Shown one piece after another: positions 1 through 9,113 of a DNA stretch of 52,574 nt. Every line of letters begins with the position of its first letter. The first letter of the stretch is position 1. The notes under the pieces were generated by a model. The model saw nothing but the letters and a program-made list of their open reading frames with translations. It was not told where the DNA came from and made no database searches. Source of the stretch: Acidimicrobiia bacterium. Lineage in GTDB: Bacteria > Actinomycetota > Acidimicrobiia > Spongiisociales > UBA11373. The stretch lies in assembly GCA_040878325.1 (NCBI GenBank), contig JBBDMM010000009.1:21557-74130 (forward strand). The letters are read 5' to 3'. Made by a program: the position numbers and the translations under genes.

Positions 1-34
1 CTTCCGCCGGCCCCGAGCGACTCGAACCGACCGC

Positions 35-544
35 CTACGCGATTATCAGTCCCTGGACGTAGATCGAAATCGCCGCGGCGAGGGCCACGAACAGCAGGTC
101 GATGACGTAGGCATTCATCTTGTAGTTCATCCACACCACCGCCGAGTACATCATTGACCCGATCAGCAGGACGCCGATGACGAGCCCACCAAAGACCAGG
201 GCTTGCTCGATGTCGTCGAGTGGGGTGGTGTAAGCGATGCCGATGTTGAACACGAACGAGTACAAGAAGGTGCCAACCAACTTGCTTGTCTCCGGCCTGC
301 CCGACGCCACCGGCTGACCGGTCGCCGCGGACCACTTCTTGCCGAACAGTGGTCCGTACCACAGCCAACCGAACACCATGATGGCGACGGCCCCCGCCAG
401 CACAGCGAGCCAGTCGATTTCCCCGAGATAGTCGAAGCCGGCAGCCGGCAGCCGTCTCTCTTCTTGCCGGTAGCGGGCAGCGGGTAGCGGGCAGCCCCCA
501 CACCGCCGGTCTCCGGTACCCCCCGGTTTCGGACGATCGCTCAA
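35..544 (-). CDS. DUF1761-like small membrane protein
   Basis: The ORF encodes 169 residues. From about residue 45 it has hydrophobic helices with the WYGPLFGKKW motif typical of DUF1761 proteins, which usually have about 130-140 residues and four membrane spans; three further hydrophobic stretches follow. The function of the family is unknown. The first 37 or so residues are read through a heptamer-repeat element at 434-496 and look unlike the family, so translation may really start further in, although no ATG is available close to the FDYLGEIDW stretch. It is divergent from nuoA, with only 41 bp between the two start codons. The membrane family call is fairly sure and the start is uncertain. 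Confidence 0.65.
   Translation of the reverse strand: MSDRPKPGGTGDRRCGGCPLPAARYRQEERRLPAAGFDYLGEIDWLAVLAGAVAIMVFGWLWYGPLFGKKWSAATGQPVASGRPETSKLVGTFLYSFVFNIGIAYTTPLDDIEQALVFGGLVIGVLLIGSMMYSAVVWMNYKMNAYVIDLLFVALAAAISIYVQGLIIA
434..496. repeat. heptamer repeat element 1 (GCCGGCA and TAGCGGG/CAGCGGG units)
   Basis: Two GCCGGCA units are followed by TCTTGC (462-467, reverse complement of GCAAGA) and then alternating TAGCGGG/CAGCGGG heptamers. Read on the minus strand it is a CCCGCTA-type array ending in GGCAAGA, the same architecture as the other elements here. It lies inside the N-terminal reading frame of the DUF1761-like gene. Confidence 0.75.
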
Positions 545-585
545 CCTCTTCTAATCTCGGGCCGACCGCGAACCTTTGGAAGGCC

Positions 586-1005
586 ATGACGCTGAGCGCC
601 TACCTCCCGATCGCATTGATGTTCATCCTGGTGGTGGGGTTTGCCGGTGTGTCGATGGTGTTGAGCCGGGCAATCGCCCCTCACAACCCGACGCCGGCCA
701 AACTCGATCCATACGAGTGCGGCATCGTTCCGTTGCAGGAGCCCGTGCAACGGTTCCCGGTGAAGTTCTACGTCGTGGCGATGCTGTTCGTGATCTTCGA
801 CATCGAGATCGTTTTCCTCTTCGCGTGGGCAGCCCGCTTCGTCGACCTCGGGTGGTACGGGATCGCCGCCGTGGGAATCTTCACCCTTCTGCTGGTCGAG
901 ACGCTGGTCTACGTGTGGAAGCGGGGCGCCCTCGATTGGAACGTCCCGCATCGGGCGCGCTACCGGCGTGTGGTGGCCGTCGACGCCGCGAGGGAGGCGG
1001 CCTAG
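586..1005 (+). CDS. nuoA: NADH-quinone oxidoreductase subunit A (cluster 1)
   Basis: NuoA (ND3 homologue) is a small membrane subunit at the junction of the membrane and peripheral arms of complex I. The 139-residue product has three membrane helices, the family motif YECGIVP around residues 43-49, and the conserved VIFDIEIVFLFAWA helix with its acidic residues. The start ATG has TGGAAGG a few bases upstream. A possible -10 (TAATCT, 552-557) lies in the 41-bp gap to the divergent gene, so the operon promoter probably sits there. nuoB follows immediately after the stop codon. The tail beyond about residue 120 is basic and not conserved. This is the first gene of a complete nuoA-N operon. Confidence 0.96.
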   Translation: MTLSAYLPIALMFILVVGFAGVSMVLSRAIAPHNPTPAKLDPYECGIVPLQEPVQRFPVKFYVVAMLFVIFDIEIVFLFAWAARFVDLGWYGIAAVGIFTLLLVETLVYVWKRGALDWNVPHRARYRRVVAVDAAREAA

Positions 1006-1479
1006 ATGGCTCGCCCGTCGGCGCCGCCGAATTTCCTCACGGCGGTACTGGGCAAGGCCGTCGGCTGGGCCCGAACCCGCTCGATGTGGCCCGCATCCTT
1101 CGGACTGGCGTGCTGTGCGATCGAGATGATGGCCACCGGGGCCGCCCACAACGACCTGGCCCGCTTCGGCATGGAGGTCTTCCGAGCCTCTCCCCGCCAG
1201 GCCGATCTGATGATCGTCGCCGGCCGGGTGTCACAGAAGATGGCCCCGGTTCTCCGCCAGGTGTACGACCAGATGGCCGAACCCAAGTGGGTCATTTCGA
1301 TGGGGGCTTGTGCTTCCACGGGCGGCATGTTCAACAACTACGCGTTGGTGCAGGGGGTCGATCAGGTGGTTCCGGTCGACGTGTATGTGCCCGGATGCCC
1401 GCCCGGACCGCAGGGACTGATCCACGGGATCCTCACGCTGCAGAACCGCATCAGCGCGGGGGAGTACGCGATCCGATGA
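1006..1479 (+). CDS. nuoB: NADH-quinone oxidoreductase subunit B (cluster 1)
   Basis: NuoB (PSST homologue) carries the terminal [4Fe-4S] cluster N2, which passes electrons to quinone at the interface with NuoD. The 157-residue product shows the tandem cysteines in [11 protein letters not shown], the third in GACASTGG and the fourth in YVPGCPPGP, so all four N2 ligands are present. [15 protein letters not shown] is also typical. The start directly abuts the nuoA stop, and the stop overlaps the nuoC start (ATGA). It differs from the cluster 2 paralogue in several otherwise conserved positions (GACASTGG against GSCANCGG), so the two clusters are not a recent duplication. Confidence 0.97.
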   Translation: MARPSAPPNFLTAVLGKAVGWARTRSMWPASFGLACCAIEMMATGAAHNDLARFGMEVFRASPRQADLMIVAGRVSQKMAPVLRQVYDQMAEPKWVISMGACASTGGMFNNYALVQGVDQVVPVDVYVPGCPPGPQGLIHGILTLQNRISAGEYAIR

Positions 1480-1958
1480 CGACACCCTCGCTCGACTCGA
1501 TGTACGAGGACCTGGCGTCGCGATTCGAGTCGGCCGGGTTCGGCGACTCGAAGGGGCAGGTGATCGTCCGGGTGCCGTCGGCCGATCTGGTCGGCTTCGT
1601 CGACGCCGCCAAGGACGTCGGGTTCCGGATGTTCATCGACCTATGCGCGGTGGACTACCTACATCGCGACCCTCGATTCGAGGTGGTCATCAACCTGCTG
1701 TCGATTGATCCGCCGGCACGGGTTCGCATCCTGGTCGGGGTGCCCGCCGGCGAATCCGTGCCGTCGATCACCGGCGTCTTCCCGGGGGCCGACTTCTACG
1801 AGCGGGAGGCGTTCGACCTGTTCGGAGTCCAGTTCGAGGGGCACCCCGACTTGACCCGGATCCTCCTGCCCGACGACTGGGAGGGGCATCCCCTTCGCAA
1901 GGACGTGCCGGTGGGGTCCGTGCCCGTGCAGTTCAAGGGGACGCACCGGGTCTCATGA
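1476..1958 (+). CDS. nuoC: NADH-quinone oxidoreductase subunit C (cluster 1)
   Basis: NuoC (30 kDa homologue) is a structural subunit of the hydrophilic arm that packs against NuoD. The 160-residue product ends with the 30-kDa subunit signature [18 protein letters not shown] followed by the [11 protein letters not shown] block. The ATG at 1476 overlaps the nuoB stop by four bases (ATGA) and is preceded by a GGGGGAG stretch, so this start is preferred over longer in-frame readings that run back through nuoA and nuoB. The stop overlaps the nuoD start in the same way. NuoC and NuoD are separate proteins here, not the NuoCD fusion of enterobacteria. Confidence 0.95.
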   Translation: MTTPSLDSMYEDLASRFESAGFGDSKGQVIVRVPSADLVGFVDAAKDVGFRMFIDLCAVDYLHRDPRFEVVINLLSIDPPARVRILVGVPAGESVPSITGVFPGADFYEREAFDLFGVQFEGHPDLTRILLPDDWEGHPLRKDVPVGSVPVQFKGTHRVS

Positions 1959-3382
1959 GCAAACCTCCCGACATCATCACCGGCGACACCGAAGCGCCGG
2001 AAATCGCCGAGGCTGCCAAGCAGGGGCTGGTGACGCCGGCTTCGGAGCGCCGCGTCACTCACGATCTCTGGCTGAGCGGCACCGAAGCCCCCACCGGCAC
2101 CGGCCGCTTCACCGATGAGGGCGCCCAGGAGATGTTGCTCGACGAGGGTCCGGAGGTGCTCGCCGGGCAACGGGGCACCCTGGTGGTCGACGACTACGGC
2201 GATGACGCGGTCTCGGACGAGGTCACCCAGATCATCAACATGGGTCCGCAACATCCGGCGACCCATGGGGTGCTTCGCCTCCACTTGGAACTCGAGGGCG
2301 AGACGATCAAGCGGGTGAAGCCGATCATCGGTTACCTGCACACCGGCATGGAGCGCACCGCCGAGGCCCTCACCTACATGCAGGGGCCCACCAACGTCAC
2401 TCGCATGGACTACCTGTCGCCGTTTCACAATGAACTGGCGTTCTCGCTGGCAGTAGAGCACCTGCTCGATCTGGAGATCCCGCCTCGGGCGCAGACCATC
2501 AGAATCCTGATGACCGAGCTCAACCGGGTGGCCAGCCATCTGCTGTGGGCGGCCACCACGGGACTCGACCTCGGCGCTCTCTCGATGATGATCTACGGGT
2601 GGCGGGAACGCGAGGCGGTGCTGGCATTCTTCGAGAAGACCACGGGCCTGCGGATGAACCACAACTACATCCGTCCCGGCGGGGTCGCCGCCGATCTTCC
2701 CGACGGGTGGGAAGAAGACGTGGTTTCGATCGAGAAGACCGTGTTGGCCGGCCTCACCGACTACGAGGGCCTCCTCATGGGAAACCCTATCTTCATCGAG
2801 CGCACCCAGGGCGTGGGGGTGCTCACTCCGGCCGAATGCTTCGCCTTCGGGGTGACCGGCCCGATGGCCCGGGCGTCGGGCATCGACTTCGACCTCCGCA
2901 AAGCATTCCCCTACTCAGGGATCGAGAACTACGAGTTCGAGGTTCCCACCGCCCAGCACGGCGATGTGTACGACCGGTTCATCGTGCGGTTCGAGGAGAT
3001 CAGGCAGTCGCTGCGGATCGTCCGCCAGGCGGCGGAAGCGATGCCGCTCGGCGACACCCGCACCGAGGATCGCAAGGTCACCCCGCCCCCTCGCGCCCGG
3101 ATCGACCAGTCGATGGAGGCTCTCATCCATCACTTCAAGATCTTCACCGAGGGCTTCAAGGTTCCGGCGGGCGAGGTGTACCAGGCCGTCGAGTCGCCGC
3201 GCGGGGAGCTGGGGATGTACCTGGTGTCCGACGGCAGCGCCAAGCCGTGGCGCCTCCACGTCCGCGGCCCATCCTTCGCCCACGTCCAGGCCCTCCCCGC
3301 AATGCTCACCGACTCCCTGATAGCCGACACCATCGCCGCCCTCGCCAGCGCCGACCCCGTGATGGGGGATGTGGATCGATGA
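1955..3382 (+). CDS. nuoD: NADH-quinone oxidoreductase subunit D (cluster 1), with N-terminal extension
   Basis: NuoD (49 kDa homologue) forms the quinone-binding pocket with NuoB. In the 475-residue product the quinone-site motif GPQHPATHG begins at residue 97, against about residue 31 in Thermus Nqo4, so there is an unusual acidic extension of roughly 65 residues. The pocket His (PATHG) and Tyr (RMDYLSPF) are both present, as are the NYIRPGG and PRGELGMYLVSDG blocks and the terminal DPVMGDVDR. The start overlaps the nuoC stop (ATGA). The stop is followed within a few bases by a heptamer-repeat element that separates it from nuoE. The canonical residues make it a likely catalytic NuoD. Confidence 0.96.
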   Translation: MSKPPDIITGDTEAPEIAEAAKQGLVTPASERRVTHDLWLSGTEAPTGTGRFTDEGAQEMLLDEGPEVLAGQRGTLVVDDYGDDAVSDEVTQIINMGPQHPATHGVLRLHLELEGETIKRVKPIIGYLHTGMERTAEALTYMQGPTNVTRMDYLSPFHNELAFSLAVEHLLDLEIPPRAQTIRILMTELNRVASHLLWAATTGLDLGALSMMIYGWREREAVLAFFEKTTGLRMNHNYIRPGGVAADLPDGWEEDVVSIEKTVLAGLTDYEGLLMGNPIFIERTQGVGVLTPAECFAFGVTGPMARASGIDFDLRKAFPYSGIENYEFEVPTAQHGDVYDRFIVRFEEIRQSLRIVRQAAEAMPLGDTRTEDRKVTPPPRARIDQSMEALIHHFKIFTEGFKVPAGEVYQAVESPRGELGMYLVSDGSAKPWRLHVRGPSFAHVQALPAMLTDSLIADTIAALASADPVMGDVDR

Positions 3383-3384
3383 GA

Positions 3385-3540
3385 AGGAAGTCTCCAGTCT
3401 CCAGTCTCCAGTCTCCAGTAGGAAGGGTCGAGGGGTGGTGGCCTTCCGCCTTCCGCCTTCCGCCATCCGCAAGAAGAAGCGCGTCGATCGGGCCTTTCCG
3501 GTGTCTGACTGGGGACTGGGGACTGGAGACTGGGGACTTC
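3385..3540. repeat. heptamer repeat element 2 at the nuoD/nuoE junction
   Basis: GGAAG is followed by four TCTCCAG units (3391-3418), then three CTTCCGC and one CATCCGC unit (3443-3470) ending in GCAAGA (3469-3474), then an array of ACTGGGG/ACTGGAG units (3508-3537). The first and last arrays are near-complementary and could form a long hairpin in the mRNA. The last unit supplies GGGGA upstream of the nuoE ATG. The element fills almost the whole 160-bp gap. Confidence 0.9.
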
Positions 3541-3542
3541 TC

Positions 3543-4154
3543 ATGACCTGGTCCCCCGCCACCGTCGAACGCGCCGAGGCGATTGTTTCGCTCTACCCGA
3601 ACCCGCGGTCTGCCGTGATGCCGCTCCTTTATATGGCGATGCATGAGGAGGGGCGGCTCACCGACGAAGGGATGCAGGAGGTGGCCAGGTGGACCGGGGT
3701 TTCTTCCGCCCAGGTGCTGGCGGTGGCTTCCTTCTACACCATGTACAAGCAGCATGTGGGGCGCCACCTGGTGTCGGTGTGCCGGTCGATCTCCTGCCAT
3801 CTGCTCGACTCCTCGGCGGTGATCGATGCGGTCGCCGACGAGGCGGGGGTGCCTGCGGGCGAGACGGCAGCGGACGGCTCGATCACGGTGGAGACGGTCG
3901 AATGCATCGGGGCGTGCGGCGGAGCTCCGGCGGTCCAGGTGGATTACGAGATGGTCGAAGGCGTGACCCCTGACAAGGCACGGGCCCTGGTGCGATGGCT
4001 GCTCGACGAGCGCCCTGAGACGGTGCGGTCGGACGATCTGCAGGAACGGTTCGGAGGAGCCCGCTCCTTCGACTGGGGACCAGCCGACTCCGCTGAGGCG
4101 GTGGGGCCCTTCCCGGCCTACGGGCCTTACGGCACCGTGGGAGGCTCAAGATGA
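3543..4154 (+). CDS. nuoE: NADH-quinone oxidoreductase subunit E (cluster 1)
   Basis: NuoE (24 kDa homologue) has a thioredoxin-like fold and binds [2Fe-2S] cluster N1a in the NADH dehydrogenase module. From ATG 3543 the product has 203 residues. The ligand pattern is visible as VCRSISC and ECIGACGGAPA. The N-terminal helical domain includes TGVSSAQVLAVASFYTMY, normal for the family. A longer in-frame reading from 3369 is rejected because its first 58 residues are translated repeat element. The repeat supplies GGGGA as Shine-Dalgarno. A tail of about 50 residues after RWLLDE is not conserved. The stop overlaps the nuoF ATG. Confidence 0.95.
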   Translation: MTWSPATVERAEAIVSLYPNPRSAVMPLLYMAMHEEGRLTDEGMQEVARWTGVSSAQVLAVASFYTMYKQHVGRHLVSVCRSISCHLLDSSAVIDAVADEAGVPAGETAADGSITVETVECIGACGGAPAVQVDYEMVEGVTPDKARALVRWLLDERPETVRSDDLQERFGGARSFDWGPADSAEAVGPFPAYGPYGTVGGSR

Positions 4155-5437
4155 TCGAGTCTCTCCTCACGTCACGGATGGACGCCCATCCCGCCGATTC
4201 GCACACCATCGCCCGGTACGAGGCGACCGGGGGGTATGAGGCGCTGCGCAAGGCGCTCAAGATGAAGCCGGAGGAGATCGCCGCGGAGGTCAAAGCCTCG
4301 AACCTCGCCGGCCGGGGCGGAGCCGGGTTTCCCACCGGCGTGAAGTGGGGTTTCCTCGCCCCGGCGACTCCCCGCTACCTGGTGATCAATGCCGACGAGT
4401 CCGAGCCCGGCACCTTCAAGGACCGGCAGTTGCTCGAGCGCGATCCCCATCAGTTGGTCGAAGGCATCGTCATCGCAGCTTACGCACTGAACGCCAACCG
4501 CGCCTTCGTGTACATCCGCGGCGAATATCCCCGGCCCGCCCGCCGTCTGCACGCTGCGATCGAGGAGGCGCGCACCGCCGGATACATCGGCGACGACGTG
4601 CTCGGCAGCGGCTTCGCCCTCGAGGTGACGATTCACCTCGGCGCCGGGGCGTACATCTGTGGGGAGGAAACCGCCCTGCTCAACAGCCTCGAGGGGTTGC
4701 GGGGGGAGCCGCGGATCAAGCCCCCGTTCCCGGCGGTGGCCGGCCTATACGCCCAGCCGACGATCGTCAACAACGTCGAGACGATCTCGAATCTCCCCTG
4801 GATCGTCACTCACGGGGGGGCCGCCTACGACGCCATCGGTCCCGAGGGCTCCCGTGGCACCCGGCTCTTCTCGGTGTCCGGTCATGTCGAGCGCCCCGGC
4901 AACTACGAGATCGTCATGGGGATGTCCTGGCGCGATCTCATATACGACGTGGGCGGCGGGGTGCGCGGAGGCAAGGCCCTCAAGTGCTGGATCCCCGGCG
5001 GGGCGTCGGCCCCGTGGCTGACCCCGGAGCACCTGGACGAACCCATCACGATCCAGGCGTGTACCCGGCTCGGCACCATGCTCGGCTCCGGGGGGATCGT
5101 GGTGATGGATGAGACCACCAACGTGGTCGCGGCCGCGCTCAGCCTGGTGCGCTTCTTCGCCCACGAATCGTGTGGCAAGTGCACCCCATGCCGGGAAGGC
5201 ACCTCGTGGCTGGAGCGGATCCTCGAGCGGATCCTCCACGGCCAGGGCCGGATGTCCGATCTCGAGCTACTGCTGGATGTCAGCGACAACATCAGCCCCG
5301 GACTGCGGTGGCCGCCGACGATGACCACGATCTGCCCGCTGGGACCTTCGGCCGTGTCGCCGATCACTTCGATCATGGCGAACTTCCGCGACGAGGTGGT
5401 GGCGATGATCGGCGGGGAGGTGCCGGCCGGTGTCTGA
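4151..5437 (+). CDS. nuoF: NADH-quinone oxidoreductase subunit F (cluster 1)
   Basis: NuoF (51 kDa homologue) is the NADH-oxidising subunit carrying FMN and [4Fe-4S] cluster N3. The 428-residue product shows GRGGAGFPTGVKWGF (FMN/NADH glycine-rich site, near residue 53), ESEPGTFKDR, GAGAYICGEETALL, and the cluster N3 ligands in SCGKCTPCREG with the fourth Cys in TTICPLGPSA. Length and order are normal. It overlaps nuoE upstream (ATGA) and nuoG downstream by eight bases. No homologue exists in cluster 2, so this is the only NADH-oxidising subunit in the window. Confidence 0.97.
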   Translation: MIESLLTSRMDAHPADSHTIARYEATGGYEALRKALKMKPEEIAAEVKASNLAGRGGAGFPTGVKWGFLAPATPRYLVINADESEPGTFKDRQLLERDPHQLVEGIVIAAYALNANRAFVYIRGEYPRPARRLHAAIEEARTAGYIGDDVLGSGFALEVTIHLGAGAYICGEETALLNSLEGLRGEPRIKPPFPAVAGLYAQPTIVNNVETISNLPWIVTHGGAAYDAIGPEGSRGTRLFSVSGHVERPGNYEIVMGMSWRDLIYDVGGGVRGGKALKCWIPGGASAPWLTPEHLDEPITIQACTRLGTMLGSGGIVVMDETTNVVAAALSLVRFFAHESCGKCTPCREGTSWLERILERILHGQGRMSDLELLLDVSDNISPGLRWPPTMTTICPLGPSAVSPITSIMANFRDEVVAMIGGEVPAGV

Positions 5438-7847
5438 GATGGTGAAGGTCACGATCGACGGGGTCGAGGTGGAGGTCCCGGCCGGCGAGCTGATCATCAA
5501 GGCCGCCCAGGATCACGGCACCTACATCCCCCGGTTCTGCTGGCACCCGCGCATGGAGCCGGTGGGGATGTGCCGGATGTGCCTGGTCGAAGTGGAGACC
5601 CCGCGCGGCAAGGGCTTGATCACCGCCTGCACCCAGCGGGTGGCCGACGGCGTGGTGATCGACACCAAGTCGGAGGTCGTCAAGAAGGCGCAGGAAGGGG
5701 TGCTGGAGTTCCTCCTGATCAACCACCCCCTCGACTGCCCGGTGTGCGACCGCGGAGGTGAGTGCCCGCTCCAGGACCAGACCCTGTCGCACGGACCAGG
5801 CGAGAGTCGGTTCGTCGAAGAGAAACGTCACTTCGAGAAGCCGATCCCGATCAGCGATCTGGTGATGCTCGACCGCGAGCGCTGCATCCTCTGTGCCCGG
5901 TGCACCCGATTCAGCGACGAGATCTCCGGCGACCCGCTCATCGAGTTCATCGATCGAGGGAACTACACCCAGATCAACACATTCCCCGACGAGCCGTTCT
6001 CCTCGTACTTCTCGGGCAACACCGTGCAGCTTTGCCCGGTAGGCGCACTCACGGCCACTCCCTACCGGTTCCGGGCAAGACCGTGGGACCTCGAGGCGGT
6101 AGAGAGCACCTGCACCATGTGCTCCGTGGGCTGCCGGGTGTCGGTACAGGCGAGTCAGAACGAGGTGCTCCGGCTGCTGGCGGTCGACTCCGAGCCCGTT
6201 GGCCACGGTTGGCTCTGCGACAAGGGTCGGTTCGGCTACGAGTACTTGCGGTCCCCGGCCCGACTGGGGACGCCGCTCGTCCGTGGCGACGACGGTGAAC
6301 TGCGCGAAGCAGCGTGGGGTGAGGCTCTGTCGGTGGCTGCGGAGGGGATCAAGGGAGTCGTCGCTCGCCATGGGGCGGGCGCGATCGCCGGGCTCGGTGG
6401 GGCTCGCAGCACCAACGAGGAGGCCTACGCCTTCGGCAAGCTGCTGCGGGGAGTGATCGGCACCGGCAACCTCGACGCCCGGGTGGGGGACGCCCTCGAC
6501 CCGACGCTGATGGCCACCGGCGAAGCGCGCGGTCTGATCGGCGACCTGGAGCGAGCCAAGACGGTGTTGGTGTGGGGGCCCGATCTGAAGGAAGAGCTTC
6601 CGGTCCTTTACCTGCGGGTTCGGCGGGCGGCGACTGCGCTCGGCGCCACCCTGATCGTCGTCCACCCGCGTGCCTCCGGCCTCGACCGCGAGGCGACCCA
6701 CGTCGTGCGGTATCGGCCAGGCGAAGGCGCCGCGCTGCTCGATCGCCTGACTCGGGGCGACGGCGATCTCGCCGCGGTGCGTGAGGCCCTGACCGCCGGT
6801 CCCGTGGTGGCGATCGTGGGCCGGCCGGGCCTGGCCGAGTCGCCCGACCTGGCTGCGGCGGTGGCGGCGTTCGCCGCCGGACTCCCTGACGCATCGGTGC
6901 TGCCCGTCACTCGCAGGGGGAACGTCTACGGGGCGGTCGACATGGGAGTCGTCCCCGGTTTGTTGCCCGGCCGGGTGCTCGCCGACGAGGCGGGCCGCGA
7001 CGAACTCGCCACCGCTTGGGGGCTGTCCGTCCCGGAGCCCGGTCGTGACGCCGACGGGATCCTGGCGGGTCTCGCCGACGGCTCGGTTCGCGGCCTCCTC
7101 CTGCTCGGGGCGGACCCCGCCGCCGACAATCCCGACCGGGCAGCCGCCGTGGCCGGCGCAGAGTTCGTGGTGTCTCTCGATCTGTTCGTGAACGACTCGA
7201 ACCGGGCTGCCGACGTGATCCTCCCGGTGGACGGGTTCTCTGAGGTCGAGGGCACCGTCACCAACCTCGAGGGCCGGGTGCAGAAGGTGAACCGGGTCGC
7301 GCCGGGAATCGGTCAGTCACGCCAGGCCACCGAAGTGCTGGGCGATCTCGCGGTACTGCTCGGCGGATCGCTGGGCGGCCCGGCGGATGCGCTGTTCAAG
7401 GAGATCTCCGCGGTGGCGCCGGCCTATAGGCATATCACCTGGGACGGGCTGGCGTGGAGCGCCGGGCGCGACGGCATCCTCGCCTTGAATTCCGGGCTTC
7501 CCTTGCCCCGACCCGGCTCCGACATCGACTCTCCTGCGCCCGGTCTCGCGCTGCACCTGGGGAGGGTGCTCTATGACGCCGGGACGATGGTCACCTCGGG
7601 GCCGTCGCTGGCGAAGTTGGCGGCTCGTCCGATGGCGCACCTCCATCCCGACGATGCGGCGCGTCTCGGGATCGCCGACGGAGGCTGGGCGAAGGTGGGC
7701 GCTGGTTCGGGTGAGGCGGTGCTCCCCGCGGCGATCGACCCATCGCTCGCTCCGGGGACGGTCTACGTGCCCCTCAACTTCGCCCTCGCCCTCAGCGGGA
7801 ATTCGGTCGAGGTGTCCGCCGCGGCGGGTCCGGGGGAGGCGCCATGA
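5430..7847 (+). CDS. nuoG: NADH-quinone oxidoreductase subunit G (cluster 1)
   Basis: NuoG (75 kDa homologue) conducts electrons from NuoF through several iron-sulfur clusters. The 805-residue product has a [2Fe-2S] ferredoxin domain (Cys 37, 48, 51 and 67), the His-Cys motif HPLDCPVCDRGGECPLQ, the cluster set CILCARC with a distal CPVGAL, and the extra set CTMCSVGC with GWLCDKGR that resembles the N7 ligands found in some bacteria. A molybdopterin-oxidoreductase-like domain follows, with a molydop-binding fold at the C-terminus (VYVPLNFA). The start is GTG 5430 or ATG 5439. The stop overlaps nuoH (ATGA). Confidence 0.95.
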   Translation: MSEMVKVTIDGVEVEVPAGELIIKAAQDHGTYIPRFCWHPRMEPVGMCRMCLVEVETPRGKGLITACTQRVADGVVIDTKSEVVKKAQEGVLEFLLINHPLDCPVCDRGGECPLQDQTLSHGPGESRFVEEKRHFEKPIPISDLVMLDRERCILCARCTRFSDEISGDPLIEFIDRGNYTQINTFPDEPFSSYFSGNTVQLCPVGALTATPYRFRARPWDLEAVESTCTMCSVGCRVSVQASQNEVLRLLAVDSEPVGHGWLCDKGRFGYEYLRSPARLGTPLVRGDDGELREAAWGEALSVAAEGIKGVVARHGAGAIAGLGGARSTNEEAYAFGKLLRGVIGTGNLDARVGDALDPTLMATGEARGLIGDLERAKTVLVWGPDLKEELPVLYLRVRRAATALGATLIVVHPRASGLDREATHVVRYRPGEGAALLDRLTRGDGDLAAVREALTAGPVVAIVGRPGLAESPDLAAAVAAFAAGLPDASVLPVTRRGNVYGAVDMGVVPGLLPGRVLADEAGRDELATAWGLSVPEPGRDADGILAGLADGSVRGLLLLGADPAADNPDRAAAVAGAEFVVSLDLFVNDSNRAADVILPVDGFSEVEGTVTNLEGRVQKVNRVAPGIGQSRQATEVLGDLAVLLGGSLGGPADALFKEISAVAPAYRHITWDGLAWSAGRDGILALNSGLPLPRPGSDIDSPAPGLALHLGRVLYDAGTMVTSGPSLAKLAARPMAHLHPDDAARLGIADGGWAKVGAGSGEAVLPAAIDPSLAPGTVYVPLNFALALSGNSVEVSAAAGPGEAP

Positions 7848-8968
7848 CTTCGTTTCTCGACGGCCTGTTCGAAAATGTCTTCTGGTCGGCGGCGATCAAA
7901 GTGGTGGTGGCGTTCGGGCTGCTGGTGGTCAACACGCTGCTCCTCGTGTGGTTCGAGCGCCGGGTGGTGGCGTTCATGCAGAACCGCATCGGCCCCAACC
8001 GCGCCGGGCCCTTCGGAATCCTCCAGACCCTGGCCGACGGGCTCAAACTGTTCTTCAAGGAGCAGATCACCCCCCGCAAGGTGGAACTGGGGATGTATCT
8101 GCTGGCGCCGATGGCGGCGCTGCTCCCCGCGTTCCTCATCTTCCTGGTAGTTCCGTTTGGGGCGCCGATCACCATCGGCGAGACCACCGTGACCCTCCAG
8201 GGCACCGACCTCAATGTGGGGCTGCTGTTCATCCTGGCGATGTCGTCGCTGGCGGTGTACTCGATCGTCCTCGCCGGTTGGGCATCCGGCTCCAAGTACC
8301 CGCTGCTGGGCGGGGTGCGGGCCACCGCGCAGATGATCTCCTACGAGGCGGCGATGGGCCTGGCATTGGTGCCGGTGGTGGTGCTCGCCGCGGTCAACCT
8401 GGGCGAGGGCGGGGTGGGGTCGATGTCCCTCGCCACGATTGTCGAACTCCAGCAGGGCTCCTTCCGGGGGCTGATCCCCGGGTGGTTCGTCTTCTGGCTC
8501 CTACCCTCGTTTCTCATCTTCTTGGTGGCCGGGGTGGCCGAGACCAACCGGGCGCCCTTCGACCTGGTCGAGGCCGAGTCGGAGATCGTCGGCGGATACC
8601 ACACGGAGTACTCGGGGATCAGGTTCGCCCTGTTCTTCCTCGCCGAGTACGTCAACATGTTCAACGTCTCGGCGATCGCGGTGACCCTGTTCCTGGGCGG
8701 ATGGCTCGGCCCCGACCTCGGCCTGCCTTCGGGGCTTGCCTGGGTGATGCCGATCTTCTGGTTCTTCGCGAAGACCTACGCGCTGCTCTTCGTGTTCGTA
8801 TGGCTGCGGGCCACCCTTCCCCGGATGCGCTACGACCAACTGATGTCCTTCGGGTGGAAGCGGATGATCCCCTTCAGCATCGGCTGGCTGGTCCTCTTCT
8901 CGCTGGTGATGGCCCTCGACAACTTCGGATGGCCAGTAGAAGTCCCGGAGTGGTTCCCATGGGCATAA
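7844..8968 (+). CDS. nuoH: NADH-quinone oxidoreductase subunit H (cluster 1)
   Basis: NuoH (ND1 homologue) is the membrane subunit that forms the quinone entry channel under NuoB/NuoD. The 374-residue product has about eight membrane helices with family motifs QNRIGPNRAGPFG, LADGLKLFFKE, AETNRAPFDLVEAESE and EYSGIRFALFFLAEY. The acidic loop after AETNRAPFD that couples quinone chemistry to proton pumping is intact. The start overlaps the nuoG stop. After the TAA stop comes a 145-bp gap filled by a repeat element before nuoI. Confidence 0.96.
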   Translation: MTSFLDGLFENVFWSAAIKVVVAFGLLVVNTLLLVWFERRVVAFMQNRIGPNRAGPFGILQTLADGLKLFFKEQITPRKVELGMYLLAPMAALLPAFLIFLVVPFGAPITIGETTVTLQGTDLNVGLLFILAMSSLAVYSIVLAGWASGSKYPLLGGVRATAQMISYEAAMGLALVPVVVLAAVNLGEGGVGSMSLATIVELQQGSFRGLIPGWFVFWLLPSFLIFLVAGVAETNRAPFDLVEAESEIVGGYHTEYSGIRFALFFLAEYVNMFNVSAIAVTLFLGGWLGPDLGLPSGLAWVMPIFWFFAKTYALLFVFVWLRATLPRMRYDQLMSFGWKRMIPFSIGWLVLFSLVMALDNFGWPVEVPEWFPWA

Positions 8969-8969
8969 C

Positions 8970-9106
8970 TCGCCTCCCGCCACCCGCCTCCCGCCCCCCG
9001 CAGGAACCGGCGATCGCGTTCGTAGAGCATGAACCGTCTCTTGCTGAAGGCGGAGGGCTGAAGGCGGAGGGCCCTCTTCCTGGCGACTGGAGACTGGCGA
9101 CTGGGG
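8970..9106. repeat. heptamer repeat element 3 at the nuoH/nuoI junction
   Basis: CCTCCCG/CCACCCG/CCCCCCG heptamers are followed by GCAGGA (variant of GCAAGA), then two copies of the 14-mer GCTGAAGGCGGAGG, then GACTGGA/GACTGGC/GACTGGG units. The last unit puts GGGGA about 7 bases before the nuoI ATG. Nothing else is seen in this gap. Confidence 0.85.
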
Positions 9107-9113
9107 ACTCAAC

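Noticed and set aside
3385-3540. CRISPR array
   Set aside because: Units are 7 bp with no spacers and no cas genes in the window.
3369-3542. N-terminal extension of NuoE by 58 residues
   Set aside because: The stretch is translated repeat element, and the ATG at 3543 has a Shine-Dalgarno and family-like length.
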